A DNA stretch of 64,000 nt, from assembly GCA_014529385.2 (NCBI GenBank), contig CM043944.1, forward strand, positions 82,328,384-82,392,383. The letters are read 5' to 3'. A program made the translations under genes and the position numbers. This DNA is from Adiantum capillus-veneris (Eukaryota; Streptophyta; Polypodiopsida; Polypodiales; Pteridaceae). Below the pieces are notes generated by a model. That model did no database searches. It saw only the letters and a list, made by a program, of their open reading frames with translations, and had not been told where the DNA came from. This document shows positions 1 through 9,661 of the stretch, piece after piece. Position 1 is the first letter of the stretch. Each line of letters begins with the position of its first letter.

Positions 1-2
1 CT

Positions 3-779
3 TCTACACAAGCATTTGGAACGCTTGAACCCATCAAAGTAACTTCCTTATTAAGTATGGAGTGGCCGGTCCCAGATTTGTGGTCGGTAGCATCTTTCAA
101 GCAAAAGATGATAATGGATGTCCAAAACTCTTTGAAATACTCTAAAGCTTCTAGGTCTGTGGGCTTGAGCTGGTGTTTGCCTATTCATTGTTTTGTGCAC
201 ATTTTTAAAGAGTTTGGATTTGTAGAGACTACCACAATGCTTGTATGTAAAGATGCGCATTACGAGGAATTAGGAAGGCTTTTAGAAGAGGACTGGGGTT
301 TTGTGGAGCGCATGCACAACGGGGAGTGGTACCGTTGTAAGGTTGGAGCTTCAGGTATTGGAATGCGCTATTTGAAATCCCGCACCTCCTTGTACATACG
401 ATTTCACTATGATCGTTGGATGTGCAAGCTTGGAGTGTGGACTCCCTTACAGAGTGTAGACGGCGCTATTGCAAGCTTTGACATTGCAGTGAAGATGCCC
501 AACAATGCTTTGGAGGCAGTCCAAGTGAACAAGCATTGGAGTCTCAGTAATGTTCGAGAACATTTGGTTATTATGGGTTTTGAGGCCCTTCAACAAGCAC
601 AATTTCGTTTACAAGGTCACAAGGTGAGAATCCTTCCACCACATTTTCAATACATCATGGTTTGTCGATCATTAGATGCTTATTGTAATGAATGTCCGCA
701 GATTGGGAAGAGAATGGAAGACAAATTGAAGGTCGAGGAGGACTGGGGGATAGATGGAACTATGCTATCGATCTTATAA
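3..779 (+). CDS. Element gene A, copy 1 (5' partial), unknown function
   Basis: No family is recognised. It is called a gene because its translation aligns along its whole length with the minus-strand gene at 35861-37122 in copy 2. Shared blocks include RSVGLSW, PIH.FVH, VETPTMFVCK-like, RYLK, RF.YDRWM and VREHLVIMGFE. The frame is open back to base 3, and residues before the first Met also match copy 2 (GTLEPIKVTSLLSMEWP against GRLEAVETPSLQSAEWP), so the true start lies upstream of the window. Exons are 3-623 and 702-779. The GT-AG intron is supported because the final 25-26 codons (IGKRMED... and IGRRMEA...) are conserved in both copies. No membrane segment, signal peptide or zinc-binding cluster is seen. 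Gene B follows on the same strand. Confidence 0.7.
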   Translation, partial: STQAFGTLEPIKVTSLLSMEWPVPDLWSVASFKQKMIMDVQNSLKYSKASRSVGLSWCLPIHCFVHIFKEFGFVETTTMLVCKDAHYEELGRLLEEDWGFVERMHNGEWYRCKVGASGIGMRYLKSRTSLYIRFHYDRWMCKLGVWTPLQSVDGAIASFDIAVKMPNNALEAVQVNKHWSLSNVREHLVIMGFEALQQAQFRLQGHKVRILPPHFQYIMVCRSLDAYCNECPQIGKRMEDKLKVEEDWGIDGTMLSIL

Positions 780-936
780 CTTTGTAACTCTTGCAATTTT
801 CATATTGATCCCCGCTGTAATCAACATGATTTGCTTCGGCAAATCATGCCTTTGAATATAATTTTTTGCATTGGGATGAGAAATCATTTTTGTGGTGAAA
901 GTGCCTTTTTTTTTAATGTCTTAAAAAAGGGTACAT

Positions 937-944
937 TATAAAAG
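937..944 (+). promoter_or_regulatory. TATA box of element gene B, copy 1
   Basis: TATAAAAG lies 82 bp before the chosen ATG at 1026 and is followed by GGGGTCCACCT. Copy 2 has TATATAAGGGGGACCACCT at the same place (minus strand, about 32182-32200). Conservation of this block while flanking non-coding sequence has diverged supports a core promoter. Confidence 0.55.
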
Positions 945-1025
945 GGGGTCCACCTAACTCATTCACTATTTTCACTTTTGCAACTCCTGAGCTCCTCCAC
1001 TCTCTATCCACACCCCAGGCTAAAC

Positions 1026-2602
1026 ATGGATGCTGCCACAGCCTCTGCATCTGTACCCACATCCACCCCTTTGTCACGCTTCATCCTCTTCCTCGAGGAC
1101 ACCAAATACAAAGGGAAGTTGGACCTCCACACCTTTTTTACTCGTCTCCCTGACCTTAACGCCACAGTTGCCCTTCACATGGATGCATTTGAGGAGATTT
1201 CTGCGTTCATGGAGGAGCATATCATAAAATATTCTGTATCTATCTCCCCACATGCAGGGATCTGGGTGCCTTGCGATCTTTTGCGCTATATACACAAAGG
1301 TGATCGCCCATTCGCCAAGCGGTTGCAACGATTCCAAGAAATTGCAACCAATGCAGGCCATTACTTAGACGAGCAAGCCCCTGGGGTGTCAGCGCTCAAG
1401 AAGCGCAAGTTGGGGGTGGAGTACCTTTCTCGGCTCGCAACATTTATCTTCTTGGTGAGCGAGGAACCTGATTTGGAGGAGCTCCGCTTACCACACCTTC
1501 AAGTTGGGTCCTTTATCAAGGACACCAAGGAGCAGCAGGTTATCCCCATGAACCCTGCAGTGGAAGGAAAAGCACACCAGCTCGAGTACCTTAGGGGTCT
1601 TGAGGAAGTGGTTGAGAAATCCATAGTTGCGGCTGGCCCTAGTGACACTCCAGTGCCACTACCACTGACGGATGTGGCTATCCCAGAGGTAGAAATTAGC
1701 CGCTTCTCCTCAGTGTTAGTGGATGGGGAGGAGTTTGTGTTCCTACATGATTTGGAAAAAGCATTTGGCCTGCGCATGGATGAATGCTTGAGCGTGCTAT
1801 GCAACAGCAGCAAATGTCCCTTAGACAATACGCCAGATGCCCTAGAAAGCAAGCTCTTGCCAGATGGGGACTCTGTTGCTGACACTATTGCAGTTGTATG
1901 TGCGGAGGTCCTGGCAGCAGAGTAGTTGCACGTGGCTGATGAAGATTTCCAAGCCACGCAAGCCAAGGTTGAGGCTGCTAGGATGCCTATGCCATTATGC
2001 AACCTCCCATCTGATGATCCAAAGCTTGTATATGTGGTGCATGGGACCATTGACTTGGATGCAAAGGGCAACAGGGAGGAGGATGACAAGGAGAAGGAGG
2101 TAAACTGTATCCTAATTTTCATGTTACTATTTTATCCTTTGTGTCTTTTTTCTCAACCTTCATCGGTTTATGACAGGATGTTGTGGAGGTTGATGATTTT
2201 GCTGCAAGGACGGGTGGCAAGCGGACGGGCTTTGGACCTCAAGCTTCCCTTGCGCATTACCTCGGACAACTCCCCCCTGGCGATGTGGCCATTATCCATA
2301 ATGAATTTACTCCCCAAGCCCATTTTATGACTCGGTCGTTAAAAGCTTTGAGCAAGTTTTTGTGTTTGAGTACCATTGCTCAATCTGCGCATCAAGTGTT
2401 CCTAGTGCGTAGATCCCTTGTATGCACAGCGTTTGGCACTGGCTTTCGTGGTAAAGTTCTTGCCCAGATAGGGATACATGCTTCCATTGGCTCAATTGAC
2501 CCAAATGCCATAGCGCAGTCCCTCTTGACTGGGGAGTTGCCTTACACGCAAAATTGGCGCCAGGAAATGGTCAAAAAAATTCTGAACGCCTCAGATACAT
2601 GA
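1026..2602 (+). pseudogene. Element gene B, copy 1, unknown function, one in-frame TAG
   Basis: Two exons, 1026-2099 and 2177-2602, with a GT-AG intron; together about 500 codons. The start at 1026 (MDAATAS) matches copy 2 MAATSAL. Copy 2 (32109 down to about 30660) shares GDRPFAKRLQRF-like, LPHLQ.G, IPEVEISRFSS, DGEEFVFLHDLEK, F.LRMDEC and, in exon 2, FGPQA.LAHYLG. The frame is interrupted by TAG at 1923-1925 where copy 2 has Gln, which implies one CAG to TAG change; the reading frame continues conserved after it. The central block with DGEEFVF.HDLEK.F is predicted globular and recalls a DNA-binding fold only loosely. I assign no function. The flanking TATA box and the convergent H3 gene are conserved in copy 2. 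Confidence 0.7.
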
Positions 2603-2781
2603 TGTAAAATCACCGTGCTAGAAGGAATAAAAAATATTTGAAATTGTCTCTCTATATTGCAACTTCTTTTCAATCTGATTTGTCAATCTTGAAAATTGTT
2701 TCAATTGGTGATATGAATTGTTTTTTGACTTTGTTATTTCATGGTATGTAATTGCAGTCAATTTGAGTATAATTGTGATTT

Positions 2782-2946
2782 TTAAGTACCCTAGGGGGTT
2801 AGATTAGCCTATAAGGGGCAAAAAATGCATGGCCACAAGGGCGCGCAAATGGCCCATCCATCAGTTTTGGATGGGCCATTTGCGTGCCCTTGTGGCCAGG
2901 CATTTTTTTGCCCCTTATAGGCCAATCTACCCCCTAGGGTACTTAA
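2782..2946. repeat. Long hairpin 1
   Basis: Arms of about 78 bases around a short loop (TCAGTTT); the arms contain CCACAAGGGCGCGCAAATGG and its complement. Folded RNA from either strand would be a long, near-perfect stem. Confidence 0.9.
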
Positions 2947-3280
2947 AAAGCACAAATTTATTGCAATGGATTGGTTTTGCATCATTCATTTAAATGCAAC
3001 CTTTTTATGGCAATTCCAGTATATGTTCACACTCAAAACACTAGAAAAGCTCAAATCAATTATGAAATGAAGTTTCCAGCAAACTATCACTTGCTTTAGC
3101 TCTACCTACTACACCCTTGCGCCAAAAAGTCAAATTACATTGGACACTTGGTTTCACAATATGTTATTTGTTTTGATATCCTATAAGGAATTCAAAGCTT
3201 GAAATGACCAAAAAAAGGTGTCCATAAGGATCCATATAAAATATTGATGCAAAACCAATAGGTTTTAGTAAATTTGGTTA

Positions 3281-3448
3281 TTTTAAGTACCCTTGGGGGT
3301 AGATAAGCCTACAAGGGGCAGAAAAAGGCCTGGCCACAAGGGCGCGCAAATGGCCCATCCATCAGTTTTGGATGAGCCATTTGCGCGCCCTTGTGGCCAG
3401 GCATTTTTTTGCCCCTTATAGGCCAATCTACCCCCTAGGGTACTTAAA
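3281..3448. repeat. Long hairpin 2
   Basis: Second palindrome of the array, with the same CCACAAGGGCGCGCAAATGG core and a few arm mismatches relative to hairpin 1. Confidence 0.9.
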
Positions 3449-3780
3449 AAGCACAAATTTATTGCAATGGATTGGTTTTGCATCATTCATTTAAATGCAA
3501 CCTTTTTATGGCAATTCCAGTATATGTTCACACTCAAGGACACTAGAAAAGCTCAAATCAATTATGAAATAAAGTTTCCAGCAAACTATCACTTGCTTTA
3601 GCTCTACCTACTACACCCTTGCGCCAAAAAGTCAAATTACATTGGACACTTGGTTTCACAATATGTTATTTGTTTTGATATCCTATAGGGAATTCAAAGC
3701 TTGAAATGACCAAAAAAAGGTGTCCATAAGGATCCATATAAAATATTGATGCAAAACCAATAGGTTTTAGTAAATTTGGT

Positions 3781-3953
3781 TATTTTAAGTACCCTTGGGG
3801 GTAGATAAGCCTACAAGGGGCAGAAAAAGGCCTGGCCACAAGGGCGCGCAAATAGCCCATCCATCAATTTTGGATGGGCCATTTGCGCGCCCTTGTGGCC
3901 AGGCCTTTTTCTGCCCCTTGTAGGCTTATCTACCCCTAAGGGTGCTTAAAATA
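3781..3953. repeat. Long hairpin 3
   Basis: Third palindrome; its outer stem (TATTTTAAG against CTTAAAATA) extends slightly further than in hairpins 1 and 2. It lies about 155 bp from the stop codon of the H3-like gene. Confidence 0.9.
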
Positions 3954-4107
3954 CACAAATTTACTGAAATTGACTACTATTACATACAGAACTTGAAATT
4001 ACAAAGATAATAGAATGAGTAGACACAACTGTTGATCATATTGTCATTGGAAAGTCAAATCATTACAAAGATAAGGGTGTGCAATACAAAAAGAGGGGTA
4101 ACTTCGA

Positions 4108-5004
4108 CTAATGCTCGAAGTCTCGTCGCAATCGTCGTGCAAGCTGCATATCTTTTGGCTGTATTGTCACTCGCTTTGCATGAATGGCACATAGGTTGGT
4201 ATCTTCCAACACTGAAATGATGTGGGCCTCTGTAGCTTCTTGAATAGCCTCTAGCGCTATTGCTTTCATTCTGTACTGATTTCCATAGCTTTGAAGCACT
4301 TCCTTCACAGTGCGAGCAAAGGGGGCGCGTCGAATCAAGAGCTCCGTCGTCTTCTGGTAGTGGCAGATTTTTGTAAATGCCCTTGCTATTTTTCGGCGCC
4401 GCTGCGGTTGTCTTGGGGGCACTTGCACATTTGTTGGCGGGCGGCGTGAAGGCTTCTTGAAAAACTTAGACTTGCGTCTGTTTACATGCTTAGGGGCTGG
4501 TTCTGCAGCCTGTTCTGATTCTTCCTCTTCCCTTGGTTGCCGATCTTGTCGTGTGGGGAGAGCTCCCTTGCCTTGAGGCAATGTCTTCCCCCCAACGGCC
4601 ACCCGGTGTGTGCGCGGTATTTTTTCTCGCAGCCATGGTGGCTCACTCTCTGATTCGGTGTCTGTATTGACCACCCGAGTCCTGGATGGTCTTGCTTGTG
4701 ATTGGGGGCGCGACGGCTGCTCCCTATCGGACTCTGATGTTTGCTGGCCCTCTGCTTCTCTCCAGCGCTGGGCACGTTGCTTCATTCTCTTTCTAGGTGT
4801 TATATCTTGAGGAGGTGGAGATTCAACAGTCCTTGATGACTCTCGTGCCCTACCACCATGCCCACTACCAGAAGAGTTCCTGGAACGGCCAGGTGTTCGT
4901 GGCCGTTTTCTTGTGCCTTTAAGCCATGACGGCTTCTCACATCCTTGGAGGGTGTTTTTGTTGGCAGGCGGATGCTCTTTCGCGGTTTGTTTGGTGCGCG
5001 CCAT
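4108..5004 (-). CDS. Histone H3-like protein with a long basic insert, element-encoded
   Basis: An intact 298-codon single-exon frame. Residues 1-8 (MARTKQTA) equal the start of eukaryotic H3; the canonical R8-K9-S10 is replaced by K-E-H. About residues 9-200 are rich in Arg, Lys, Ser, Glu and Pro and look disordered. About residues 205-298 are a histone fold: HYQKTTELLIRR (alpha N), PFARTVKEVLQSY (alpha 1), ALEAIQEATEAHIISVLED (alpha 2), [12 protein letters not shown] (loop 2) and PKDMQLARRLR (alpha 3). The alpha1-alpha2 loop has normal H3 length, so it lacks the loop 1 extension usual in plant CENH3, although PF.RTVKEV and LARRLR are somewhat CENH3-like. Length is more than double that of H3 (about 136). 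It lies downstream of the transposase-like gene on the same strand and converges on gene B. Expected role: nuclear H3 variant or H3-tail mimic (inference). Confidence 0.92.
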   Translation of the reverse strand: MARTKQTAKEHPPANKNTLQGCEKPSWLKGTRKRPRTPGRSRNSSGSGHGGRARESSRTVESPPPQDITPRKRMKQRAQRWREAEGQQTSESDREQPSRPQSQARPSRTRVVNTDTESESEPPWLREKIPRTHRVAVGGKTLPQGKGALPTRQDRQPREEEESEQAAEPAPKHVNRRKSKFFKKPSRRPPTNVQVPPRQPQRRRKIARAFTKICHYQKTTELLIRRAPFARTVKEVLQSYGNQYRMKAIALEAIQEATEAHIISVLEDTNLCAIHAKRVTIQPKDMQLARRLRRDFEH

Positions 5005-5061
5005 TTCGTTGGTAAGAGCTCACCTGTTCTTAAGAAATGAGTGATTTATGAGAGCATGCAA

Positions 5062-5069
5062 TATTTATA
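5062..5069 (-). promoter_or_regulatory. TATA box of the H3-like gene, with upstream GGGCCC
   Basis: On the minus strand TATAAATA lies about 58 bp before the ATG at 5004. GGGCCC (5085-5090) sits just upstream, preceded by GTGAACA. Copy 2 has GTGAAAGGGCCC at 28538-28549 followed by CTATTTAAAGG, so the arrangement is conserved. GGGCCC-type sites are known plant TCP-factor targets; use here is inference. Confidence 0.5.
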
Positions 5070-5168
5070 AGGCCCCTTTAAAAAGGGCCCTGTTCACACT
5101 AATTTTTTTAAAAGAAGTATTATTTTTTAAATAAACATGTCGCTAAGAGTTGGACCCTACGTTCACGT

Positions 5169-8091
5169 TTAGTGACTCGCGCAGTATCCACTTTGATCCT
5201 TGTCGCACTCTACATCGCCGCCATGCAGCATGCTTGGTGGGACCTTGCGACATTTGCCACTTGTTGCTATGCTCTTGACGACTCCATTTGCGCACTTCAA
5301 TAGCAATCTTGGATTGTCGCGCACGTCCATTGTGAGCTTACGAGCAAATGTTGTGCGAAAAAACCAGTTGAACATCTCCTCCAAATAATTGGATTGCACC
5401 ATTCCACCACCATGTCGAGTATTTTTGAAGTACACTCCCCTTGCTCGATAATGGGACTTCTCCATGCCTTGAGTGCTAAAAATTTCAAGCGATCCATACT
5501 TGTGCATAAAAAATGCACCATGCGCAAACAAGATATGCTGTTCACATGAGCAAACGATCCACATTAGTAAATAAAAACAATCCCTTGTAATGAATACACC
5601 ATGAATGACTTACCATGTAATGTGTGTTATTTTATTTTCACCAAGAAAGGGTGAAGACCTTGGTAAAATCCGCCAAAGCTTCTTGAAATGATTGCCGTTG
5701 TTCTTCTGTTGTGCTGTTAAGGCTCATAAGCTTGACCATTTTATCAAAATGGGCCCAAACTTGCTTGTGCTTGTTTGCAAGCTCGCCATTTGAATCATTG
5801 TCAGTAGTAGCTTTGCATAACTCCTTCCAAAGCTCCCAAAGGTTACCTGCCTGCTGGTTGGAGCTGCTTTGAGCATCATATCGACTTGGCTTTCCTTGGG
5901 AAACTTTCTTCAAAAAGTGTCTAGCTTTTTGTCCACTCATTGACACTTGTTGAGCAATTTCATGGGCCTCCCCTGTGTTCTTTGCAGCAACTATAGACAC
6001 ATTTCCACCGTGACAGCCAATGGAATTCAAGAGTACCTCCACTCTTTCGATCGCTTCCTGGGACTTTTCCAACGGTTTCATTGTGAAAGCATAGTCAATG
6101 TGGAGCTTCAATAGCCTATCAAAAATACGCATGAATGCGTGTAATGTACAAAAATGTACATTCGATAGAGGAAATCGAAAGATTGGATTCCAAGTGTGGT
6201 CCTTTTGATCACGGTCTGGGGCATTGAGCATGGGACATCTCAGAATAGACGCTTCCCATTCTCTACCTTCATCTCCGACATCATGACAATCTAACCCTTG
6301 TTCTCCATGCCCTTGCCATGGAAGCATGTAACTGGCCTTTGCAGTGCTCTTATGTGATTTTTGTCCATTAGGTTTGTACCCTCGAGTGCAAAATGGACAA
6401 GGCATGAGAGAAGAAGCCCCTTGTTTGCAGCCAAGCAAACACTTTATGGTCTTCAAATCCCCACCTAAGTGCCACTCCACATCATAACTACCAAAGCCCT
6501 CAATCTCCAACTTCTGACCTGCAATTTGGGAGTGTATTACTTCTGTGATCCATGGAGTTCTCTCAAAAATCCACGAAAGTACTCCATTGGTCTCTTTGGG
6601 CACCTCAATAGCACCCAACCACCAAATGTCTTTCTCTGATTGCACGCTAAAAGATAGGGTGGGATATGGCTCGACTGAATCCCTTCGCTTGGTTTGCAGA
6701 AGGGCCTCGTTCATTAGAGTGACACTTAGCCTCTCTAACCTTCGGCCTTTCACTATTTGACACTCATCGAGTTTCAGCACAAAAGCGACTTTTGTGCCAA
6801 GCACTACAAAATAAATAGTGCTAAGACCTTAAACTTCAGCTTCTATGAAAAAATAATACCAAAGAAAAAAGTAAAGTGTGTCACCTTCTTCAGGTAACTC
6901 GTAAAATCTAAGCATGGCTTCTTGAAGCCTTCTAAGATCCACGAAAATATTGTTCCACATTGTGTAAGGAAAGCCCTTATTCGAAGGTCTTATGGATTGT
7001 TTCTTACCTTTTCCCCTTGTCTTTGTTGCGCACGAAGCATAAAGGGAAGTTGGCATTGTGTCCTCAATGTGTAGGTATGTCCCAATGCGGGAGAACACAT
7101 CTTCGTTTGTGGCCTTCTTTGCGAGCTTGACCTTGTGAGGAACGGGAAATAGGTTTTCCACAATGCCATGTTCTTTGAGGGCATCCTTTAGGAGTTGAAA
7201 AATAGCCTGATAGGCTTTGGTGCTGATTCCAGCCTCATCACAAGCTTGTTGAACGTCATCATCATTAACCACATTTCTTAATTTACGCATAAGGTCCTTG
7301 GTGACTGCATCCTTAATGTGCTTACCTCCAGGTGATTGTAAGATAGAAATAACGTCCTCTGTATTGAGACAACTAGTGAGAAGGTTGACTCGATTATCTT
7401 GGCTTGTTCCACCGCATGCCTCCTAGATGAAGTTTCTAGCAACAAATAAACATAAATGTTAGAAAATAGTGTGAAGTAAGAATGCAGCATGCAAGTAAAG
7501 ACCAAATCACCTTGTGGCTGTAACTCGTCGTTTGCGTGCTCCTCCGGAATGTGCAAGAGTTTCAATGGATGAATACGGGCGTTTGCGTTCCCTTGCACCA
7601 AGGGGTGTTTCTTTCAAGTATGTGATGGTGTTGGTAAGCTTCTGGATGTGGGACTCCTTTTCTTGCATTTGTTGTTCAAGACTTTTAACTACCCTCTCCG
7701 AAGAGGCAACACTCTCTTGTAATGCCGTCGTCTTGAGGTGAAGAGCTTGACATTCGTGCATCCACATATGCAAAGAAGCACCTGCACCCATACACAGCCG
7801 CTTGCAATAGCCTAACAAGCCTGCTTCTCCCCTCCCAAGAAATTGAAGAAATGTGGAAAGGCTATTAAACGGTGGATGGAAGCGGCTTATAGGATCGTAA
7901 GGGTACAAATGGCCATCCACCCAAATGTCAACATTGGTCTCACAAGCGGTGCGACGTTCCTGTGATGACCTTTGATCACCTTCACTAGTGGTCTTCGGTG
8001 CAAATGCCGTGGGTAAGCGAATATGTATGCTTTTGGTGTGCGGAGTACGTGGTGGTGGAAGCAAACCATTTGTGATGTCCGTGAGCACCAT
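5169..8091 (-). pseudogene. Transposase-like gene, copy 1 (four exons, one in-frame TAG)
   Basis: Exons 8091-7511, 7435-6885, 6803-5659 and 5537-5169 join with GT-AG introns and preserve frame, giving 882 codons including the stop. Each junction is mirrored in copy 2. Exon 1 encodes GLLGYCKRL and then a coiled coil (about residues 120-180) ending in a basic RKRRVTA stretch. Exon 3 has LDECQIVKGR.LERLS.TLMNEAL, GDLKTIKCLLGCK, a CPFC pair, and FCTLHAFMRIFDRLLK. Exon 4 has GSLEIFSTQGMEK and YFKNTRHGGG. The order Asp ... Gly-Asp ... CxxC ... Glu resembles RNase H-fold transposases, and similar sentences occur in unclassified eukaryotic transposon proteins I recall. The superfamily is not identified, and catalytic roles for D (LDEC), D (GDLK) and E (GMEK) are inference. 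TAG at 7425-7423 stands where copy 2 has Gln. Confidence 0.75.
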
Positions 8092-8116
8092 GGAAGCTGT
8101 TGCATGAGGAAGCAAA

Positions 8117-8283
8117 TGATGAAAAGATAGAGGGGGAAGGGTAGAGAGGCCGAGCAGGATGGAAGGAGAGAAGGAGGGAGGGAGGGGAGGGAGAGATTGG
8201 GGAGGAGGAGGAAGGTAGGGGCAGAGAGGGAGAGGAGAGGGAGAGGGGAGAGGAGGGAGGAGGGAGGAGGATGAGAGAACAAA
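8117..8283. other. Purine-rich leader upstream of the transposase-like gene
   Basis: The plus strand is almost all G and A, with many GGGAGG and GAGGAGG runs, so the transcript leader (minus strand) would be pyrimidine-rich. The copy-2 leader (25540-25628) is likewise CT-rich with a repeated CTCCATCCTACAATC-type word. The plus-strand G-runs could form quadruplexes. Confidence 0.5.
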
Positions 8284-8657
8284 ATGTTTATTACTTTTTG
8301 GGGGAAAAGATTTTTGAAAAAATGGACTTTCTAAGCTTGTGGGGTTAAAAAATGGGTCAAAAAATGATTTTTGGATATGTATATATGTTGGGAGGGAGTT
8401 TTAAGTAAAAAAAAATAAAATAAATATTTTTAAAAAAAGTCAAATTTTGACTCTTTTTGACCCACGGAATTGCTGATGTGGACACACCCCTATGCTTCCT
8501 TCACTTTAAAAAAAGCTAGAGAGAGAAAGCAACCCTTTAGGTCCACATCCTACATTTGTCTAAAAAAAAGGCTAGAAAAGCCTACTCAAAACTACCTTCT
8601 TCAATGCCCTTGCCCTCTAAACCCCACACAACATTAGCCTTAATCCCTAAAAATTAG

Positions 8658-8700
8658 GATTCCTTACAAGGCCCATGCAAGGTTCATATTTCTCCTAATG
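8658..8700. repeat. Terminal repeat of H3 element, copy 1
   Basis: Read on the minus strand it begins CATTAGG, continues A-rich and then has ATGGGCCTTGTAAG, matching the copy-2 left terminus at 25002-25045 with a handful of differences. Subterminal similarity continues inward, with AGCAA.TCCGTGGGTCAAA near 8455-8480 and 25268-25295. Confidence 0.8.
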
Positions 8701-8719
8701 CAGATGATCCAAAGAAATT

Positions 8720-9375
8720 CAGCCCTAGTACTATTCCAGTAGGTGGTTAATATGCCTATGGAGTCACCTAGCAAAAGTTGTTTCCAAGAGACTTGAGTGG
8801 TCAAAACAGAGTTAAGAGGTACTAGAATCGTGTTGATTGGGGACAGGTCATAAACAAATGGACCACCGACTCCACACTTCTTTTACATCTTGAGCAAATC
8901 CCTGCCGAGATGCCTGCTTTCTGCATTTTCTCCCCCCTGTCCAAATTTCTTTATGTTGAATGAGCCACATCAGCACTGACTTTTTCGGTTGTATGTTTTT
9001 GTCCCAAAGTTTTTTGAACTTGAACCCCCATTGCCTGCAGTCCAGGCTTACATTCCATCGTCTGTTGAGGGTGAGGTGTAAAGGTGGTTAATGTCTTTCC
9101 CGCTATCTGGGATGTTGGAGCTTGAAGCCCCCTTTCCAACTAAATGCATTTAGATGGACTGAGTCTTTGAGCGACACTTTCCAGCAGTTTTCCACCGGAA
9201 CAGAGCAATTCTAATCATGATAAGGTTGAGTTCCCAGGGTTGGAGAGGGAAGAGGACAAGTAGGTCTTCTCTAGTTTTCCATTTCTGAAGGTTAGAGTTC
9301 CATAGATCTCCCAAGGAAGAGATTCCTTTTCTGTGACAACGAAGGGCATTTTTTTGTGTCTTTCATTGATGGCCG
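8720..9375 (-). pseudogene. LINE ORF2 C-terminal region, left of Copia-1
   Basis: Sequence between the H3 element and Copia-1. Minus-strand translations in shifting frames (for example the 9139-8951 stretch around IAGKTLTTFTPHP and, further on, NAESRHLGRDLLKM) resemble the degenerate region after the reverse transcriptase of plant L1 elements. It joins 14880 onward if Copia-1 and one copy of its 5-bp duplication are removed. No intact frame remains. Confidence 0.5.
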
Positions 9376-9380
9376 CTAGG

Positions 9381-9572
9381 TGAAGGAGTACGAGCGGAAG
9401 TGCGACGCGAGAGAGAGTGCGAGAAGAAGAGCACGACGATATGGTGAACTCGCTCTACTGTAATGTGTAGAGCATAGTGAGTTCTTATTAGGTTTTAACA
9501 AAAGAATATGTGTACATACCTGGCGGCCCGCCCACTTACCTGGGCGACCACATTGGGCTTTATACCCCAACA
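9381..9572 (-). repeat. Copia-1 3' LTR
   Basis: Identical by eye to 14683-14874. The polypurine tract candidate lies at 9573-9585 (AGTGGGAGG on the minus strand). Confidence 0.95.
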
Positions 9573-9661
9573 ACCTCCCACTTAAAGTCCAATGTGGTAC
9601 TTTAAGTGTGAGAGAAGCTACTATACAAGCTAATATACAAGAGATGTAGAGAAGTGATGTA

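Larger units (their letters stand above)
2784..3953. repeat. 501-bp tandem array carrying hairpins, between convergent genes
   Basis: Two full units of about 501 bp (2784-3283, 3284-3784) and a third partial unit of about 170 bp. Each unit starts with a near-perfect palindrome of about 165 bp and continues with AT-rich single-copy-like sequence. The array fills the space between the 3' ends of gene B (plus) and the H3-like gene (minus). Nothing else is visible in 2603-2783 or 3954-4107. Confidence 0.9.
1..8700. mobile_element. H3-bearing TIR element, copy 1 (one end outside window)
   Basis: This is a DNA element holding two convergent gene blocks: A and B on the plus strand, the H3-like and transposase-like genes on the minus strand, with hairpin repeats between. 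The same genes in the same relative order and orientation make up a second copy at 25002-37848. The right boundary is placed at 8700 because the bases ending there are the reverse complement of the copy-2 terminus (CATTAGG, then a close match through GGGCCTTGTAAG). The flank from 8701 is LINE sequence. By comparison with copy 2, roughly 1.2 kb (the other TIR and the first exon of gene A) lies before the window. H3 is open; B and the transposase-like gene each carry one in-frame TAG. Confidence 0.85.

Noticed and set aside
2782-3953. CRISPR-like array
   Set aside because: Only three units of about 501 bp, each a long palindrome, in plant DNA with no cas genes.
4108-5004. H3-like gene as an ordinary host histone gene or host CENH3
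   Set aside because: It lies between conserved element genes in two separate TIR copies, has a 200-residue insert unlike host H3, and lacks the longer loop 1 of plant CENH3.
5169-8091. Assignment of the transposase-like protein to KDZ, hAT, MULE or CACTA
   Set aside because: Motif spacing and the terminal CATTAGG do not match any of these as I know them, and the target duplication is too short.
1-8700. Insertion from a giant DNA virus (some carry histone genes)
   Set aside because: The unit is about 9.3 kb with TIRs, spliceosomal introns, repeated copies and a clean empty site, which fits a transposon better. Viral ancestry of single genes is not excluded.
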